NCBI GenBank assembly: GCA_029582165.1
Contig: CM055876.1
Span: 16,393,501 to 16,457,500, forward strand
Length of the DNA: 64,000 nt
Source: Portulaca oleracea
Lineage: Eukaryota > Streptophyta > Magnoliopsida > Caryophyllales > Portulacaceae
Reading direction: 5' to 3'
The notes under the pieces are model-generated. The model saw nothing but the letters and a program-made list of their open reading frames with translations, was not told where the DNA came from and ran no database searches. Every line of letters starts with the position of its first letter. The first letter of the stretch is position 1. This document shows positions 22,820 to 35,170 of this stretch, one piece after another. The translations under genes were made by a program, and so were the position numbers.

Positions 22820-24475
22820 TCATTTGATTGGGCTAACTCCCATCGCTCTTGATGAGTTTATCACCAATTCCTTGTTCAATCCTTTGGTGAAAGGATCGGC
22901 GAAGTTCTCACTTGTCTTAACATAGCTTACCACTATAGTTCCATCCTTAATGAGTTGATGGACATAAGCGTGTCGTAACCCAATGTGCCTTGACTTGCCA
23001 TTGTAGACACGATTATACACACTTGCAATTGTGGCACTGTTGTCACAATAAAGAGTTGTTGGAGGCATGGGCTTTTTCCATAAAGGAATCTCCAACAACA
23101 AATTTCGTAGCCATTCCACCTCTTTACAAGCGGCTGCCAAAGCTACGAACTCGGAAGCCATGGTGGAATCCGAAAGGCATGCTTGTTACTTAGAACCCCA
23201 TGAAACAGCACATCCACCAAGAAGAAAACCCAACCAGAAGTTGAGGTGTAATCATCCTTATCACTTATCCAACTTGCATCGGAGTATCCTTCTAAGACCG
23301 AAGGTTCTCCCTTAAACCGCAAGCTATAGTTTTGGGTAAGTTTTAAATATCCCAAAACCCTCTTAATGGCTCGCCAATGTTCTTTGCTTGGGTTGCTAGT
23401 GAATCTACTAAGCTTCCCTATCGCAAAGGCTATATCCGGCCTTGTATAAGTCATAGCATACATTAAGCTACCTATGACTTTAGCGTACTCCAATTGGGCA
23501 ATAGGTCTACCATAATTTTTACTTAGTTTGATGCTTGGATCAAATGGGGTAGTAGCCACATAGGAGCTCTTATGAAACTTCCCTAACACCTTTTCCACAT
23601 AATGTGATTGTGTTAGACTTATTTCATCATTATTTCTAATGATCTCGATACCAAGTATCACATCCGCTTCTCCCAAGTCCTTCATAGAGAACTTAGCGGA
23701 TAGAAAACTTTTAGTTTTCTCAACTTGTTCCATGTCGGTACCAAATATCAACATGTCATCAACATATAGGCATATAATCACCCCTTTTTCATTCTCAAAC
23801 TTAGAATAGACACACTTATCCAACTCATTGATCTTAAAACCAAAACCAAGCACTACTTCATCAAATTTATGATGCCATTGCTTAGGTGCTTGCTTTAGAC
23901 CATACAAAGATTTTATGAGTTTACATGCTTTATTCTCATGATCCGATTCAACAAACCCCTCGGATTGTTCCATAAACACCTCCTCTTCTAGTTCTCCATT
24001 TAGGAATGTCGTCTTGACATCCATTTGATGGATTACTAGCTTATGGATAGTGGTTAAAGCTATAAGTACTCTTATAGTTTTAATCCTAGCCACGGGTGCA
24101 TAAGTATCAAAGTAATCAATACCATATCTTTAGGTAAAGCCCCTTACTACTAACCGGGCTTTAAACCTTTCTATGGTACCATCTACTAACTTTTTGCGCT
24201 TAAAGATCCATTTTGATGTAATAGGTTTACATCCTGGTGGTAAGTCTACTAAAATCCAAACATTATTTTCTTTAATAGAGTCTATCTCATCTTGTATCGC
24301 TTCCTTCCAAAAAGACGCACTTGTGACTCCATGGCCTCTTTGAAAGTTTTAGGATCCTCATCTACATTGTAGATGTAGGGAGTCTTATGCTCGATAGATC
24401 TCCTATCTCCCTCTTCTAGGTAGACAACGAAATCCGATCCATAGTTCTTGGATTTCCTTATTCTCTTACTCCTCC
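22820..24475 (-). pseudogene. pol: Copia reverse transcriptase and RNase H, frameshifted
   Basis: The RT core lies in the frame 24093-23143: QMDVKTTFLNGELEEEVFM, SLYGLKQAPKQWH, the catalytic YVDDM box, then ILGIEI and GSLMYAMTYTRPDI. The RNase H segment begins with YSDASW (catalytic Asp) and continues in a different frame at 23161-22820 with ASEFVAL, CDNSA and KSRHI. The change of frame near 23200 is a frameshift. The RT N-terminus (24094-24475) is also out of frame or interrupted. The order PR-INT-RT-RNH is that of Ty1/copia. About 600 bp of non-coding 3' sequence (22205-22819) follows before the LTR. Confidence 0.92.
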
Positions 24476-25857
24476 TTATTTCCTCAATATCTTGCTGAGT
24501 TTCGTGAATAACATCCTTTGAAACATGTCATGAGTGACATCCTTGGGTCTAGGAATTGAAGAGAATCGAGTTTCATCAAATATTGCATCAATTGACTCTA
24601 TTACGGTGTTCACCGTTAAGTCATTTGGTTCGATAACCATAAACCTATAGGCTTTGCTTTCAAAAGCATAGCCTATAAAGATGCATTCAATTCCTCTTTC
24701 ACCCAATTTTCTTTTCTTTGGTTCCGGGACCCTTACGATGGCCCGACACCCCCATACTCTAAAATGTTTTAGAGTTGGCTTTCTTTTATTTCAAAGTTCA
24801 TATGGGGTCTTAAGGTTACCTTTGAGAGGAAGTCTATTTAAAACATAACAAGCCGTTAATAAGGCTTCACCCCAAAATCCTTCACTTAAACCGAAGTAAG
24901 ATAGCATGGAATTAACCATTTCTTTTAGAGTCCTATTTTTTCTTTCGGCCACACCATTTTGTTGAGGTGTATAAGGTGTCGTTGTCTCATGCACCACACC
25001 ACAACCTTGAAAATAAATTGGATCATAATATTCACCACCCCTATCGGATCTTAGTCTTTTTATTTGGGCCTCACATTGTAACTCACTTTTAACTTTGTAT
25101 ATTTTAAACTTGTCTAAAGTTTCATCTTTTGAATGCAAAAGGAATACTTGGCAATACTTAGAATAATCATCGATGAAAGTCACATAGTATCTTTTACCTC
25201 CTATAGAAGGAGTGCTATGGATTTCTTCTAAATCACTATGAATCAATTCAAGCAATTTAGAATTTCTCATAATACTTGGAAATAAACTTTTCGTGATTTT
25301 AGTCAACATGCATGTTCTACCCTTCTCTATCTTATCATCCAAAGAAGGGATTAAACCAAGATTAGACATGAACTTGAGTTTCTTATAATTAACATGTCCA
25401 AGTCTTGAATGCCATAAAGAAGAACAAGAACCAAACAAGTAAACGGAAACATTATTCTTATTGCCACTTGTAGCGTTAAGCTTGAACATATCACCACATG
25501 CATAGTATTTGCCTACAAAGACCCCTCCCTTAGACAAAACATAGTTGTCCCCTTCATACACTTGTTTAAACCCAAACTTACTAAAGAGAAAACCCGAAAC
25601 AAGATTCTTACATATTTCCGGAACTAAATAAACATCGTTTAAAAGCAATGTCTTCCCGGAAGTAAATACAAGTTCAACTTGTCCTATTCCTTCCACCTTG
25701 ACCGGGGAGTTGTTGCCCATAAAGAGCTTCCTCCCCTCTTCGGCGGGTTGGATAGTCTTGAAGAGAGAACGTTCAATGCACACATGACGAGCTGCACCCG
25801 AATCAACCCATCAAATATCATTGCTCGAAACGACATTAATTTGGTCTTTAATCATGG
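24476..25857 (-). pseudogene. pol: Copia protease and integrase, broken
   Basis: The protease active site VDSGAARHVC (about 25783-25815) is preceded by a TGA where the family has Trp. Integrase follows: the HH half of the zinc domain is present (LWHSRLGHVNYKK), but the first Cys of the CxxC pair reads Gly (KGRTCMLTK). The catalytic core is recognisable (FIDDYSKY, RSDRGGEYY, TPYTPQQNGVAERKNRTL), so the DDE residues are present. The frame ends near 24791 and resumes at 24706 with GERGIECIFIGYAFESKAYR, a typical copia post-integrase segment, so there is at least one more frameshift. Confidence 0.9.
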
Positions 25858-26703
25858 CTACGAAGGGTCCATTGGACTCCTTCTTACCACCATGATTCTT
25901 AGTGTTATTGTTCGGAAGCCCGTGCTTTTTCCTTCTAACCGGACATTCCCTCTTGGGGTGACCTGGCTTGCCGCATTCCCAACAAACCATTTTTGGTTTC
26001 TTGTTGTTCTTGTTCTCAAACTTATTCTTGTTCTTTGTTCCTCTTGTGTTCTCTTGAGCACATGCACCTTGGAGGGATTCTCCTTGGTAACATCATGCAT
26101 TCTCAATTCCTCCTCAATACGGAGATGGTTAGCCAAACCCTCAAGAGATATGGGTTCCTTAGAATGAATTAAGGTTCTCTTAGTTTCTTTCCATGAAGGG
26201 GGGGGGGGGAGCTTGCCAATTATTGAAGATACAATATAGGCCTCATCTATGTGGATCTTATGTTGAACAAAATTGCTTAATATATGTTGAATTTCATGCA
26301 ATTGGTTAAGAACTTTTCTACCTTCAACCATCTTGAAATTATTAAATTGGCTAACGAGAAAGTTCTTACTTGTAGAATCCTCCGACATGTATTTAGCTTC
26401 GAGCATTTCCCAAAGCTCCTTGGCGGACACGACGTTTTGATAGACGTCGAATAGAGCATCCTTCATTCCATTGAGAATATGGCCTACACAAATGTAGTTG
26501 TCGTTCTCCATCTTAAGCCGACGCCTTGTTTGCTCCGCCGTCTCGTCTTCACCCTCCACTGGAACATCTTGGGTGAGCATATACACCACTTTGAGAGTGG
26601 TGAGCATGAAGTGCATCTTCTTTTGCCATCTACGAAAATCGATCCCCTCAAACTTATCCAACTTTTGAAAGTTGTTGGTCATGTCTTTTAAGGAGTGAGA
26701 CAT
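25858..26703 (-). pseudogene. gag: Copia gag
   Basis: Starts at ATG 26703, only 19 nt from the 5' LTR. The N-terminus FEGIDFRRWQKKMHFML and the middle AKELWEMLEAKY are copia gag hallmarks of the Tork-like type (lineage inferred). Near residue 235 the frame shifts, so the CCHC knuckle is not read in this frame although its codons can be seen in another. A G-run of 9-10 at about 26200 lies in the coding region and may itself be an indel. Confidence 0.9.
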
Positions 26704-26704
26704 C

Positions 26705-26720
26705 GTGGATAAGTCTTAAG
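26705..26720 (-). promoter_or_regulatory. Primer-site position; complementary to the adjacent LTR
   Basis: The segment between LTR and gag ATG does not read TGGTATCAGAGC. Instead its 16 bases are complementary, 15 of 16, to 26813-26828 in the LTR. In the minus-strand transcript the two would form a stem with a loop of about 92 nt right before the start codon. Whether it serves as a primer site is unknown. Confidence 0.5.
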
Positions 26721-26722
26721 AT

Positions 26723-27445
26723 TGTTGAGAAATAACAATGAGATAGAATAAAGAACCACGGAAGATGGGGGATCACTTGGGTGGCTAGGAGTTGCGGGCA
26801 AGCCCGTCTCCCCTTAAGACTTATTCACTAGACCGTGAAAAGACTCAAGGGTAAAACCTAACTTCTTGTAAGCAAAGTTACAAGATTTCTCAAAGGAATC
26901 AAAGAATTGCTGCAGTCAACACCTTAAGAATGTGTTGAATGCTCTCTAGAAAGGAAGAAGAAGATGAATGAGGGTGTAGATGAATGTGAAATTCATTCAC
27001 CTTTTATAGAGAACCTTTGGAGTCATAAGGAGGTCAAACTTTCCAATTGCATTGGGCACAATCCAAGGGATTTGAGTTGAATGATATTAATGAGAAATCA
27101 TGACTGATTTCTCAGTCAATATCATCCAAAAACATGACCAAATGCATTTCAACACGAGGCATAAATCAAGGGATTTCAAAATCAATCCCGACTGTAATCA
27201 ACACGGATCGTGTTAGATCAACAAGGTCCGTGTTGAAGCCAACACGACCCCTGTTGGATCAACACGACCCGTGTTGATCCTGTGCACATTTTCTGTGCTC
27301 TCTGGACGCCAATTCGGGTCGTGTCATACTGAGCACGATCCATGTTGAGTCCCTTTTTCTTGTTAAACTTGTTTTCGACCTATCCGGTCGATCCTCTGCT
27401 TATAACTTATATTTTACGCCTCTTAACTCTTGAAATACTCCAACA
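26723..27445 (-). mobile_element. Copia 5' LTR (723 bp)
   Basis: Pairs with 21505-22204: same ends (TGTTGAG...CTCCAACA), same minus-strand TATA (TATAAAAG near 27002-27009) and same palindromic block (about 27195-27345). It has an extra about 20-bp unit at 27241-27260. The LTR pair defines a 5.9 kb element, 21505-27445. The near identity of the LTRs suggests a fairly recent insertion despite the broken genes. Confidence 0.92.
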
Positions 27446-28133
27446 ATAAACTATATATCTATATATGCAATGCTACTATCTCCTACCCAATTTTTTTGTC
27501 ATCCCAACTGATTTTGGAAAACCAATACACCTTAGAATTGGGGTAAAAAAAAATTAAACCTTATCCAAATTACCCCTATATTTATTGATATAACAGTTGT
27601 TGAGATTTTAAATAGTGATAAATAAATTTATTAACTTTGGGCAAAAATGGAATTACAATTATAAGACTATAAAAGTGATTAACAAATTGGGACAAAAAAA
27701 TTAGTTATTTTGACAAACATTTTGGTAGTAATCTAGAAAATCCTTGTTTTAAGGTGTCTTTCCATGTTATCGTCATACAAAATGATAAATATTTTGACGC
27801 AAGATCGTTATTAACCATCTTTTATTTCACCTAAATCACTAATAAAGTTAAATGTAAGTGTATATAAATCGTTATAAAGGTATGTTTCATTACTTTGAGA
27901 GTCATTATAACTTATAAATAATTTAAAAATAAATATTTATTTATATTTATTTCATAAATATAAAACTATACATAAAATGTGTATTTTCTACTACAATTGA
28001 TAAAATTAGGCTATTATTATATTTTTTGACCTAACTAATAAGTATTATACTATTAAAATTGATAAAATATATTATTACTAAAAAAATATTAATTAAAATT
28101 ACAAAAATGTGAAATATGGAACAATTCAAAATG
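27446..28133. other. Non-coding AT-rich sequence
   Basis: Nothing supported. Confidence 0.5.
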
Positions 28134-28141
28134 GTTATTAC

Positions 28142-28589
28142 TAGGGGCGGGCGTGAAAAAACCGAAACCGCAAAACCGTAAAATGTAAAATTTCAAACTA
28201 GAATATTAATTTTTTGAAAAATACGGTTTGGATTAACCAAACCGGCTTCCGGTTTAGGTTTAGGTTTTGCATTTTCGTGAAGCGGTTAACCGGTTTGATT
28301 ACTTTAGTAGCAAAATGTAAAATTTCAAACTAGAATATTAATTTTTTTTCCCCTAGTTGTTGCTTTAACTCACCAAATACCGGTGGTTAATTAACCGCAA
28401 ATCAAATCCAAAAATCGGTTAGTCGTGTTGTCAATACGCTTAACCTGCGGTTTCAGTTTCCAAGTTTCACTTGCAGTTAACTGCATAAAGCTGTTTAGGT
28501 TTAGGTTTACAAAATCTAGAAACCGCAAAAGCGGTTAATCGCATATGCAGTTAACTGAAAATGCGGTTAACCTCTTATACCCAGCCCTA
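28142..28589. mobile_element. hAT-type MITE, 448 bp
   Basis: Ends are TAGGGGCGGGCGTG and, on the minus strand, TAGGGCTGGGTATA. There is a perfect 8-bp duplication GTTATTAC (28134-28141, 28590-28597). The interior is rich in AACCGC/GCGGTTAA words. Confidence 0.92.
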
Positions 28590-28759
28590 GTTATTACACA
28601 TCTTGAGTCAAGATGCATGGTTATCATGGTCCATAAAATTTAAAAAAGTTATGAAGAGAGATTATAAATCCATGTAGCAAAATTATTTGTGAATTGCCTG
28701 ACTGCCATATTGCTTCTCTAGGAATGTGTTGAATTGGAAAATCCTCAAATTAGTTATTA

Positions 28760-29166
28760 GGCCATGTTCGACAAAATTAGTGTCTTAGACAGCGGAAAGC
28801 AATTTATGTAGTGGATAGTGGTTTGGATAATGGATAATTGTTTAAGTAACGGATAACGAATGATTGTTTAAATGAGAATATGTAAATATAATGGTTGAGT
28901 TTAGTAGTTTAATGTGAATTGGCATAAAAGTTTATAGATAATTTGCAAAGATAAAATTTTTAAAGGGTATTTTTCGACCGAAAAATGTGAAATGTTACAT
29001 CAAATGCTAGACATTAATTTTATTAACATTTCATAAAACGCTACTTGGAACGTTAAACGCTCTCAAAACGCTAGCTTACCGATTGTTAATATGTATGTAA
29101 TTAGAGTTTTGATTTAATCAAAACGCTAAACGTACGTTATGTCAAACACTATGGTCGAATACAACC
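28760..29166. mobile_element. Tourist-like MITE, 407 bp
   Basis: Ends are GGCCATGTTCGAC and, on the minus strand, GGTTGTATTCGAC, flanked by TTA (28757-28759, 29167-29169). No ORF. Confidence 0.8.
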
Positions 29167-29214
29167 TTAATAGATAATTTAGTAAGAATCATATCGATTT
29201 TCAATGAAATCTTA

Positions 29215-29440
29215 GGCCCGGTTCTTTACAGTGTTAGAATCAAGTTAGATTTAGTAAAATAATGAAAGGAAAGGAAATGTAAGGATAAAATTTGTGGTAG
29301 GTAAGTAGTGGTGGGGTAAAGGTAATTTATTATTAAAATTTTGACTTTGGTTCAAGTGTTTTTTAGAGAATCGGGTAAGGTAAAGTAAGGTAAAATTAGG
29401 CAAGGATAAACCTAACTTGTCACTCTAAAGAAAAGAGCCT
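29215..29440. mobile_element. Tourist-like MITE, about 226 bp
   Basis: Left end GGCCCGGTTCTTTACAGTG; right end on the minus strand (A)GGCTCTTTTCTTTAGAGTG. Inverted similarity extends to the AAGTTAG words. TTA is on both sides (29212-29214, 29441-29443) if the element ends at 29440; the exact right edge may differ by 1 nt. Confidence 0.7.
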
Positions 29441-29454
29441 TTATGATACCTTAA

Positions 29455-29726
29455 GACCCCGTTCTTTTATGCAAATTGTAGTACGGTACCGCACCACACC
29501 GCACTACTCAATATTCTACCACACTTCATCACACTCCAACATACTTTACCACAATCATTATCAAAATATCTTTTTACTTTTCTCTCTCCTCATTTTTCTT
29601 CCCTACTTTTTACTTTCTCTCTTCTACCTACCCCACCTACCATAACTCACACCACAACTCATCACAACTCAACACACTTCATCACACTTTTTTAAATTCC
29701 ACCGTACCGTATAAAAGAACGGAGCC
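29455..29726. mobile_element. Tourist-like MITE, 272 bp
   Basis: Ends are GACCCCGTTCTTTTATGC and, on the minus strand, GGCTCCGTTCTTTTATAC, flanked by TAA (29452-29454, 29727-29729). The interior is rich in CACACC/CCACAC words like those at 17380-17560. Confidence 0.8.
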
Positions 29727-30374
29727 TAAATATCTTAAAGAAAAATAAAATTGTTGTGTGAATTAAGGTGTATTTCCACAATCTTATAACTAATTTGTTT
29801 CCTAAACACAAATATTTTTATCTCATTGGATGCATAATTGGTCAAAGTTGATTCTCCTTATGTTTCCGACCCATTTATTTTGCATAATATCAATCTAACT
29901 CAGAACTTAAGATTTAAGTGTATATTACTTGGTGTGTCTACTATTACAAATTAAATGAAATATCTCATGTATCAAAAATTAAATAGTGTATTGTACTCAG
30001 TAAGATTACATATTTGAACAGCTTCGCTAATGTAAAAGAATGTTTTCTGAATTTCTGTGTATGGTAAATTGCAAATGTGGATAAACTGGTAAGTTGCAGA
30101 TCGATAGTTTAGATAAATGATAAATTGGTAAAATATGAATATTTAATAGTTAATGGAGAAGTATGGTAAGTAAAAAATAGTTAGAAGGAAAGTGGTGTAC
30201 ATAATATAGATAAATATGGACTGTGGGGATAAGTTTTACCTTACCGCTGCAAAAAAAAAAAAAAAAAGATCATATAATGTGAATTCACCCTTATTAGACA
30301 ACTCATGTCAACTAAAATTTATACACGGTGGAGCTTAGGAAAAAATACTTACTTCAAAATGAGGTTTTGGATTA
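29727..30374. other. Non-coding AT-rich sequence
   Basis: Contains a poly-A run at about 30250-30266. Nothing else supported. Confidence 0.5.
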
Positions 30375-31434
30375 CTCCCTTCATTCTATATTAACTAGTC
30401 TTTATCCCTATGTAATACACGGGTTATTCTATTTTATTGTTGATTTTTGATTTAATTATAAGTATATTTTCTCTATCTTTCTTTAATTTTGTTCAATTTG
30501 TAAGAATTTTAGTCTTAGTGTTCTCTAAATTGTCTTTCTTATTTTTCCTACAATCATATCAAATATAATTGTCATTAGTTTTGTAAGAATTTAACCATTT
30601 TAATTAGGTATTATAAAAAAAATCCAATTGTTAGGCACTTACATATTTAACTTTTTGGTAATAAGGCAATTGGTTGGACTATTTAACTCTAATAGTAATC
30701 CAGTCAATAGCAATCATTTAATTCATGTTATCATATTTGAAGTCCCGAAAACATGAGATCCTAGGTTTGATATTCTCTCCCCCAATTGCTCTATTCCCTC
30801 CCCCCCCCCCCCCAACCCCCGGCCCCCATAACCTATCAAACACATTCAACTATGTTTTACTTTTTTTTATCCCTCAATATTTTTTTTTTCAATATTTTAA
30901 ATAGTTACATACCTTTATTTTTTCATCATATTATTGTTTATTTTCAAAACTTAGAATGGTAATTATTACTCCTGTAGTCCATTTTTTATTTGTCAAATTA
31001 CCTAATTTTTTTGGCCCCATTTTAAGTGTATTTTGAAGAGTATTTTTTACAATTATTTTTATCATGTTCCTATTAATTATGATGTAGATAATTAGGAATA
31101 AAAGCATGATAGGAGGCGTCGAGAGTGTAAAATGTTAAATTGATCAAAAGAATAGGCATATAAGTGAGATGTTTACACCAAGATATAAATGGGTGGGGGA
31201 GCAAAAAAGGTATAGCTTCATTTCTTCACATAATAATAATTAATTTAATATTTTTATATATTAATTTTTATTTTCTTAAATCTCTCATATAAGTTGGAAA
31301 AATAATTCCATTAAAAAAGTTGGAAAACTTAAAAAAATCTAAAGGAATTTAATAAAAATAAATTTATTTTTATGATATTATTTTCATTCTCGTTACGTGA
31401 ACATTTTCTTAACTCACTTTTGTTACCTTACCAT

Positions 31435-31788
31435 TATAAATACAAATGTATTCTTGCTACCTTAGCACTCTTATTTATTTTCTATTCGTTCTTTTCAAAT
31501 AATAATCAAATTCTTTTTTTTTTTCCTTTTCCTTTCCTTTCCTCTTCTTTTATTTATTCTTTCTTTTTCTTTGCAGTAACCAAGTGTGTGAATGTTTTTT
31601 TGTAACTGATGTAGCATATTGTGAGAATAGTAATTGTTGTAATTGAAGATTGTAACCGACACTTTTAGGGATAAGGAATTGAAGAGTTGCTTAAACAAAT
31701 TTTATTTTTTGAATAATTTTTTTTTTGTGCTTGACACATGACAACTTCTTGTTGATTTTGGTTTTGTTTTAATATAATTAATATATTA
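31435..31788 (-). repeat. Tandem duplication within the Helitron, copy 1
   Basis: About 354 bp starting TATAAATACAAATGTATTC and containing a long CT-rich tract (CTTTTT/CCTTTTCCTTTCC), CTTTGCAGTAACC and GCATATTGTGAGAATAG. It is immediately followed by a second copy (31789-31833 plus 35650-35940) that ends exactly at the Helitron 5' terminus. The copies differ by few substitutions and small indels. Confidence 0.9.
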
Positions 31789-32174
31789 TAAATACAAATG
31801 TATTCTTGCTACCTTAGCACTCTTATTTATTTTTGTAAAACCCCGAAAAATCCAAAGATGTTGACCGTGACGTCGTTAATAGAATAGGTTTGACTTCGTT
31901 ATTTACTGTTATTCGTTTGTGTTTATTTATGCTAACGCTTGAGCTCGTAGGACCGTTGAGGGACTAACAAGGGTAGAATAGTAATTTATGCGGGTTAATA
32001 TTATTATGTGATTAATTACATGAATATTATTTGTTATGTGATTATATGATTATTAAAATTAATATTATTATTACTACTATTAGAATTATTGGGTTATAGA
32101 AAAATCAGTTTTAATTGTTTTAAATGGGTTGAGTTTGGATTAGATTGGGTTAATTTGGGCCTAAATGTGTTTAA

Positions 32175-32181
32175 TATAAAA
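32175..32181 (+). promoter_or_regulatory. TATA box of the family A solo LTR
   Basis: TATAAAA followed at once by repeated AAACCCTA words and a CT-rich leader (32183-32280). The same order occurs at 37023-37100 in the second copy. Confidence 0.6.
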
Positions 32182-32844
32182 CCCCTAAACCCTCCTCTCA
32201 AACCCTAATCTCTATCAAACCTCAAACCCTAGCTCTCAACCTCTCCTCTCTCTCTCCCTCTCTCGCCCAGCAGCCGACGCCACCACCACCACCAGACGGC
32301 GCCGCCGCCGCAGCCGAGGACTAAGCCACCGCGAAACCCTCCCTCTCTTCCTTTCTCTTTCTCTTTCCTCTTTCCTCCCTCTCGATCCCCCTGTCTCTCG
32401 CCCCTGCCCAGCCGCGCCATCATCACCGGACGACCACCGCCGCCCCAGCATCGTCGCCACCAGTCGTCACCTCCGCCACCCACGAACACCGAGCACCACT
32501 CACGCATCGCCGGTAACCACCGCGCCTTCCCTTTTCTTTCTCTTTTTCTCTCTTTTCTCTCCTTGCGCTAACTCCGCTTGTTCCGCCACCATCATCGCCG
32601 GCCGCCGCGACCTTTGGTGTCGCCGTCACTGCCTGACCACCAGCGACCGCTCGCCCCGACGCCGGAGCGTCCCGGGCCGAAGGAAAAGCCCTCGAATCGA
32701 CGCTCGCCGTCGCGCTGCCGTCGCCGACCGACCCCTCCGACGACTCCCGACGACGCCTTGACGCCGCCCCTGACCGCCCGACGCCAACACCCCTGCCGAC
32801 CGCCGCCCAGACCCGCCGGAAACCCGCGCCCTGCAACCTTGCGT

Positions 32845-32866
32845 AAACCCTAACCCTAACCCTAAC
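32845..32866 (+). repeat. Telomere-like (CCCTAA) stretch inside the LTR
   Basis: AAACCCTAACCCTAACCC-type repeats (three to four units) at the 3' edge of the GC-rich block. Plant telomeres use CCCTAAA, so the 6-bp unit is not canonical. Telo-box words (AAACCCTA) also occur at 32180-32230. Confidence 0.7.
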
Positions 32867-35046
32867 GATAATCTGTTTTTATTTTCTTTATTTTCCTTTT
32901 CTTTTTCCTTTTTCTTTCCTGTTTTTATTTTCAAAAATTAATATTCTGTTTTTATAATTATTGTATTGTTAGTTTTGTAATTAGGAAAATTATGTGTAAA
33001 TAATTTCTTGGTTGTAATTATGTGTAACTTATTTGTTATGTGTAATTAGTTAATTGTTATGTGTAATTTTTATGTTGTAAATTGTAATTAGATTAGGTTG
33101 TAATAGTTGATTATTAGGTTTAAAAGTAGTTCTTTAGTATTCTTTATATTCTCTATATGAATCTTTTAGACCACAATATTATTGTATGTACGAATTTGAA
33201 AATTTATTACCTAGGTTAATTCTTGAATGTTTAGTTATTAAATCGTTATGTTCTTTATTGTTTCTTAAAAGAAAATCTTGTTTAAGTTGCTAAATAAATT
33301 AGGTTGACTTAATAAAAGTATAATTCTTGCTTAGTAATTCTTGAATTCTTGAATAGTAGTTAAGAAATTTACATATTGATCTCTTTTAAAAGTTATCCAT
33401 GATTAAGTTGTTAAGTGAATTAGATTTGTTTAACTATTAAAAGTTCAATTTTGTTAGTAATTCACGTTTCTTGTTAAATCTTGATTCTTGAAAATTAATT
33501 AGGTCTCTTGTTTCATTAAGTTAAATATTATATGTTCTTTTATTTCTTTCTTAGGGTTCATTCTTGTTTAATTCATGTTTAATCTTGACTAAATAAGTTA
33601 GGTTGAGTTTACTGTCTATTAATTCTTGATTCTTGATTAAATCTTGTTTAAAAAAATTAGTTGTTGAGTTCTTGATTAGTAGTTTAAATGTTTATATGTA
33701 CTTTATAGTTTATTTACATATTCTTTAAGTCTTTTTCCGAATCTTGATTAAAGAAACCCACATGTTATAATCATCCTTGTAAATTCTTGGAACTTTGAAT
33801 TAGAATAACGTAGAATTCTTGTTAAGGTAATGTTATAATTATTTCATGCATGACTTTAGGGTTAGTGACAATAGTAAAGTGGATTTCCATGTTTTATAAA
33901 TTTGGTTTAAGGTTAAAAAGTGTGATGTTGGATTTTAGTTAGATTAGACTAACTACCTTGGACTCTAGTTACTGTTTTAAGCCCAAATTAGAACCCCAAG
34001 ACCGATTAGTAAAAGTTAGAACCGAAATAACTAAATTATTAAGAACCGGTAGCGGGACAGTTTTGTTAGTGTCTAAAGATCAGGTTGCCACGGTTAGTAT
34101 AGTTACTCTTTGACAGAACCCTTTTAACTGGAGGTTCCCTTAGATGTTAGGAACCATAGGAATTTTACGGATTGAACGTTTGTTTTGTATAACCCGAGTT
34201 ATAGTCTTTTTACCGGAACCTGTCAGATCTGGACCAATTGGGAAGGTGGGTATTTTTAGAGTCCTTCGGGACTGATTTGGGCTTAGTCATCAACATAGAA
34301 GTTTTAGTAGACATCCTGAGGTTTCCGAAAAGTCCAGAACCAGACCCATAGGATGTCGGGAAATCGAGTTGTGACCCGTTTTATGTGAATGTTATAATCT
34401 GTCCTCTGTTTGCTTTTTTTATAAAGAATTGTTGAGTGAAATTAATGTGTGATCCTGTTATGTGTTATCTTAGAGATGTTAAGTGTAATTTCATAAATGA
34501 TAGGAACCTAAGTGTTCCTAGGGGATGGGTTAGGTAGTTGATAGTTAATACTAACCTCGTTAGAACGCGTTTTGTTTATATAATTTCTTTTATTCTAGGC
34601 CCGAGTTAGTGCGAGGCGTTAGTGAGCTCAAGTGTGTTCTTCTCTTTTGTTTGTGAAGTATATCGTAATTGTCTATGCTCTAATCCCCATCGGGATGCTC
34701 TTTAAATGTGTTTTGATGTTTTATAATCTATTTTGAGAATTGCATCCCGAAAGGGGACTTTTGTGGAAATACGACCATCTGTTTTGATAATCTTTTTGAT
34801 TCGATTGTGATTTTGGTTTACTTGAGTTGAGAAATTGGATGGTTTTTATTCGAAGTTTTGTTAATGGTTTTGATAACTTGGGATGGTTTGACTTGAGAGT
34901 CGTGAGTTGAGTTTGAATATTGTATAAATAATTCAAGTGGAAACGTTAAGCGGGTTTCGGGGGATAACCTGTTGTGCAGGTGTAACAACCTGCAGGGTTA
35001 TGGACCAGGAGATCAGGGCTTCCTTCCCTGATATAGGATAGTATTT

Positions 35047-35170
35047 GATGCCTTTGGTAGGCGATATCATTGATGCCTTTGGTAGGCGATGTTCTTGATG
35101 CCTTTGGTAGGCGATGTTATTTATGCCTTTGGTAGGCGATGTTCTTGATGCCTTTGGTAGGCGATGTTAC
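35047..35170 (+). repeat. 25-bp minisatellite in family A LTR, 5 copies
   Basis: Unit GATGCCTTTGGTAGGCGAT plus six variable bases, repeated five times with a strict 25-bp period. Each unit contains the short palindrome GCCT-TTGGT-AGGC. The same unit, in the opposite strand, is at 41994-42330 and 46658-46712. Confidence 0.95.

Noticed and set aside
32229..32934. Several overlapping open frames in the GC-rich part of the solo LTR
   Set aside because: They occur on both strands at once, consist of Arg/Pro/Gly-rich low-complexity peptides, and lie in the promoter-proximal part of an LTR; composition explains them.
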